A program made the position numbers and the translations under genes. This document shows, one piece after another, positions 62,820-64,000 of a stretch of 64,000 nucleotides of DNA. This DNA comes from Sphingobacterium multivorum (GTDB lineage Bacteria > Bacteroidota > Bacteroidia > Sphingobacteriales > Sphingobacteriaceae), in NCBI RefSeq assembly GCF_039511225.1, contig NZ_CP154261.1:4278001-4342000 (forward strand), in the 5' to 3' direction. Below the pieces are notes generated by a model that was not told the origin of the DNA, did no database searches, and saw only the letters and a list, made by a program, of their open reading frames with translations. Every line of letters starts with the position of its first letter. The first letter of the stretch is position 1.

Positions 62820-64000
62820 TTAGTTGTTTAGGGCCTTTTCTATCCAGGATTTGGCGACCACAGCCTGATTCTCCGGAGCCGTGGCACGGTCGGATAAGTT
62901 ACCTGTTTTATCGAAAACGAGGTAACTTGGGATAGCGTTATTAAACTGTTTGATGATTGTTGCAAATTGTTTTTTATAGAGGTAATAGTGATCGCCTTTG
63001 AGCAGATCTGTAAATTCCTGAAATTTTTTGCGATCAGAGCTTTCATCCGTCACATATACAAATACGACATCATCCCGATTGCTATACTGATTCTTGACCT
63101 TTTCCATTTCTGAAAAAGATGCGATGCAGGGGCCACACCAGGTCGCCCAAAGATCGATCACAACGACTTTTCCCCGATAGGGCTTGATCAGTTCTTCAAG
63201 GACATCTTCCTTATCGGCGACAAAAGGAAACATAGAGACCTTTGCCATGGACCTTTGTTTTCGGAGTGCATTTTGCTCGTCCTGATAAAGAAGGTATTCG
63301 ACCAGATCTTTTATGGTAAAACTATGTGTAATGTCGTACTTATTTTGCACGCTTAATTGATAGCCCTTATTCATTTTTTGGACAAAAGCACTGGCTGTGG
63401 CCATCTCATAAAACAGCGTTCCATCCTGTTTAAAAATGGGGGCCAGGTGCTGTTGCAGCTGCTCTCTGAAAGCTATGGGGCCAACCTCGGTAATATCCGG
63501 AAGATGCAACAGCGAGTCCTGCAGGATGGTCGCCTGAATGGCAGCATAAGCAGCAGAAAATAGACTCAGGGTATCCTGATATCTGGGGCTAAGGATTTCC
63601 TTGTAAAACGAAATATCCCGCTTTGGCACCAATGGAAACTGCGTAGAATCCAGTCCTGCCTTTTTATTGTGCTCGTAAATATCCGCATAATTTAAAAGAA
63701 AACTTGGTATCCGAAAACCTTCGACAATTTTGGCATAGTATTCCCTCAGAAATCCTGAAGTTGAGTCTGGAATCAGCTTTTTGGTCATTTCGTCTACCTT
63801 ACCCAACTGATATATCATAAAATCATTCGCCGATTTAAAGGGTATTTTTTCATTTTTTTTATCCGCGGGATAGCGAAACAGGCCCATCAGCAATTTCTCC
63901 TGCTTCGCCGAATTGTCGAACACCTGCTTAAATGGTCCCTGGTAATGCAAGCTGCTGTTTCCGTCATTCGACATCGCAACAGTTAATGTGCCCACTTGCT
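62820..64000 (-). CDS. TlpA-like thioredoxin-fold protein (5' end outside window)
   Basis: About 393 visible residues; the frame continues past the right edge, so the N-terminus and signal peptide are not seen. The only apparent start inside is a GTG at 63995, which I do not take as the true one. The last 140 residues are a thioredoxin-fold domain with VVVIDLWATWCGPCIASFSEMEKV and the cis-Pro region NNAIPSYLVFD. The N-terminal 250 residues are helical and unassigned. Likely a periplasmic thiol-disulphide oxidoreductase. It ends before the GH29 region and is transcribed from outside. Confidence 0.9.
   Translation of the reverse strand, partial: QVGTLTVAMSNDGNSSLHYQGPFKQVFDNSAKQEKLLMGLFRYPADKKNEKIPFKSANDFMIYQLGKVDEMTKKLIPDSTSGFLREYYAKIVEGFRIPSFLLNYADIYEHNKKAGLDSTQFPLVPKRDISFYKEILSPRYQDTLSLFSAAYAAIQATILQDSLLHLPDITEVGPIAFREQLQQHLAPIFKQDGTLFYEMATASAFVQKMNKGYQLSVQNKYDITHSFTIKDLVEYLLYQDEQNALRKQRSMAKVSMFPFVADKEDVLEELIKPYRGKVVVIDLWATWCGPCIASFSEMEKVKNQYSNRDDVVFVYVTDESSDRKKFQEFTDLLKGDHYYLYKKQFATIIKQFNNAIPSYLVFDKTGNLSDRATAPENQAVVAKSWIEKALNN

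Noticed and set aside
62577..62831. 84-codon plus-strand frame before the TlpA-like gene stop
   Set aside because: AT-rich Lys/Ile composition and antisense overlap with the TlpA-like gene and the GH29 promoter region.
1..64000. CRISPR arrays, tRNA or rRNA genes, insertion sequences or phage genes
   Set aside because: No regularly spaced repeats of array type, no cloverleaf or rRNA sequence and no transposase or integrase frame was recognised.

Overview
The window looks like chromosome of a Bacteroidota species, most likely a Sphingobacterium-like member of the Sphingobacteriaceae. I infer this from the four SusC genes and four SusD genes, lipoprotein signal sequences of the Bacteroidota type, fimbrillin/FISUMP-type surface proteins, promoters of the TAnnTTTG type and A-rich start regions without Shine-Dalgarno sequences. 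No rRNA, tRNA, CRISPR array, transposase or phage gene was seen.

Layout. 1-4452: a SusC/SusD pair on the minus strand, cut by the left edge. 4964-9279: small genes, a PchR-like AraC regulator and a tagaturonate reductase. 9313-15716: a divergent pair made of a large multidomain GH43 protein and a DUF5695-like secreted protein. 15809-20726: a second SusC/SusD pair behind a terminator, a consensus promoter and a leader with a 15-codon ORF. 20816-26410: a minus-strand signalling operon (hybrid kinase, receiver, CheR, NarL-type regulator). 26549-28938: an FAD protein and a DUF2383 four-helix protein. 29007-33576: a GH95 fucosidase, a Crp/Fnr regulator and an AraC regulator.

33631-42340 is the most unusual part. 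It holds two intact copies of a unit made of a small peptide (62-63 residues, with an AAGS motif and terminal Trp residues) followed directly by a fimbrillin/FISUMP-like surface lipoprotein. It also holds remnants of further copies, a periplasmic-TPR/transmembrane/LuxR-HTH regulator and a separate copy of that regulator's HTH domain. Five sites carry TGTGATA direct repeats with an 11-base period. At four of them a -7-like octamer starts exactly 39 bases after the start of the last repeat. I read this as a paralogous family of activator-controlled surface-protein units undergoing duplication and decay, with the small peptide as a candidate signal or partner.

42888-62482 is a carbohydrate utilisation region. 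A six-gene minus-strand operon encodes two GH2 beta-galactosidase-like enzymes, an RraA-family protein, an enolase-superfamily sugar-acid dehydratase, an SDR dehydrogenase and an SMP-30-type lactonase. A divergent AraC regulator follows, then a SusC/SusD/lipoprotein operon and a GH29 fucosidase. The enzyme set fits release of galactose and fucose and oxidative (non-phosphorylating) breakdown of the sugar. A TlpA-like thioredoxin-fold protein runs off the right edge.
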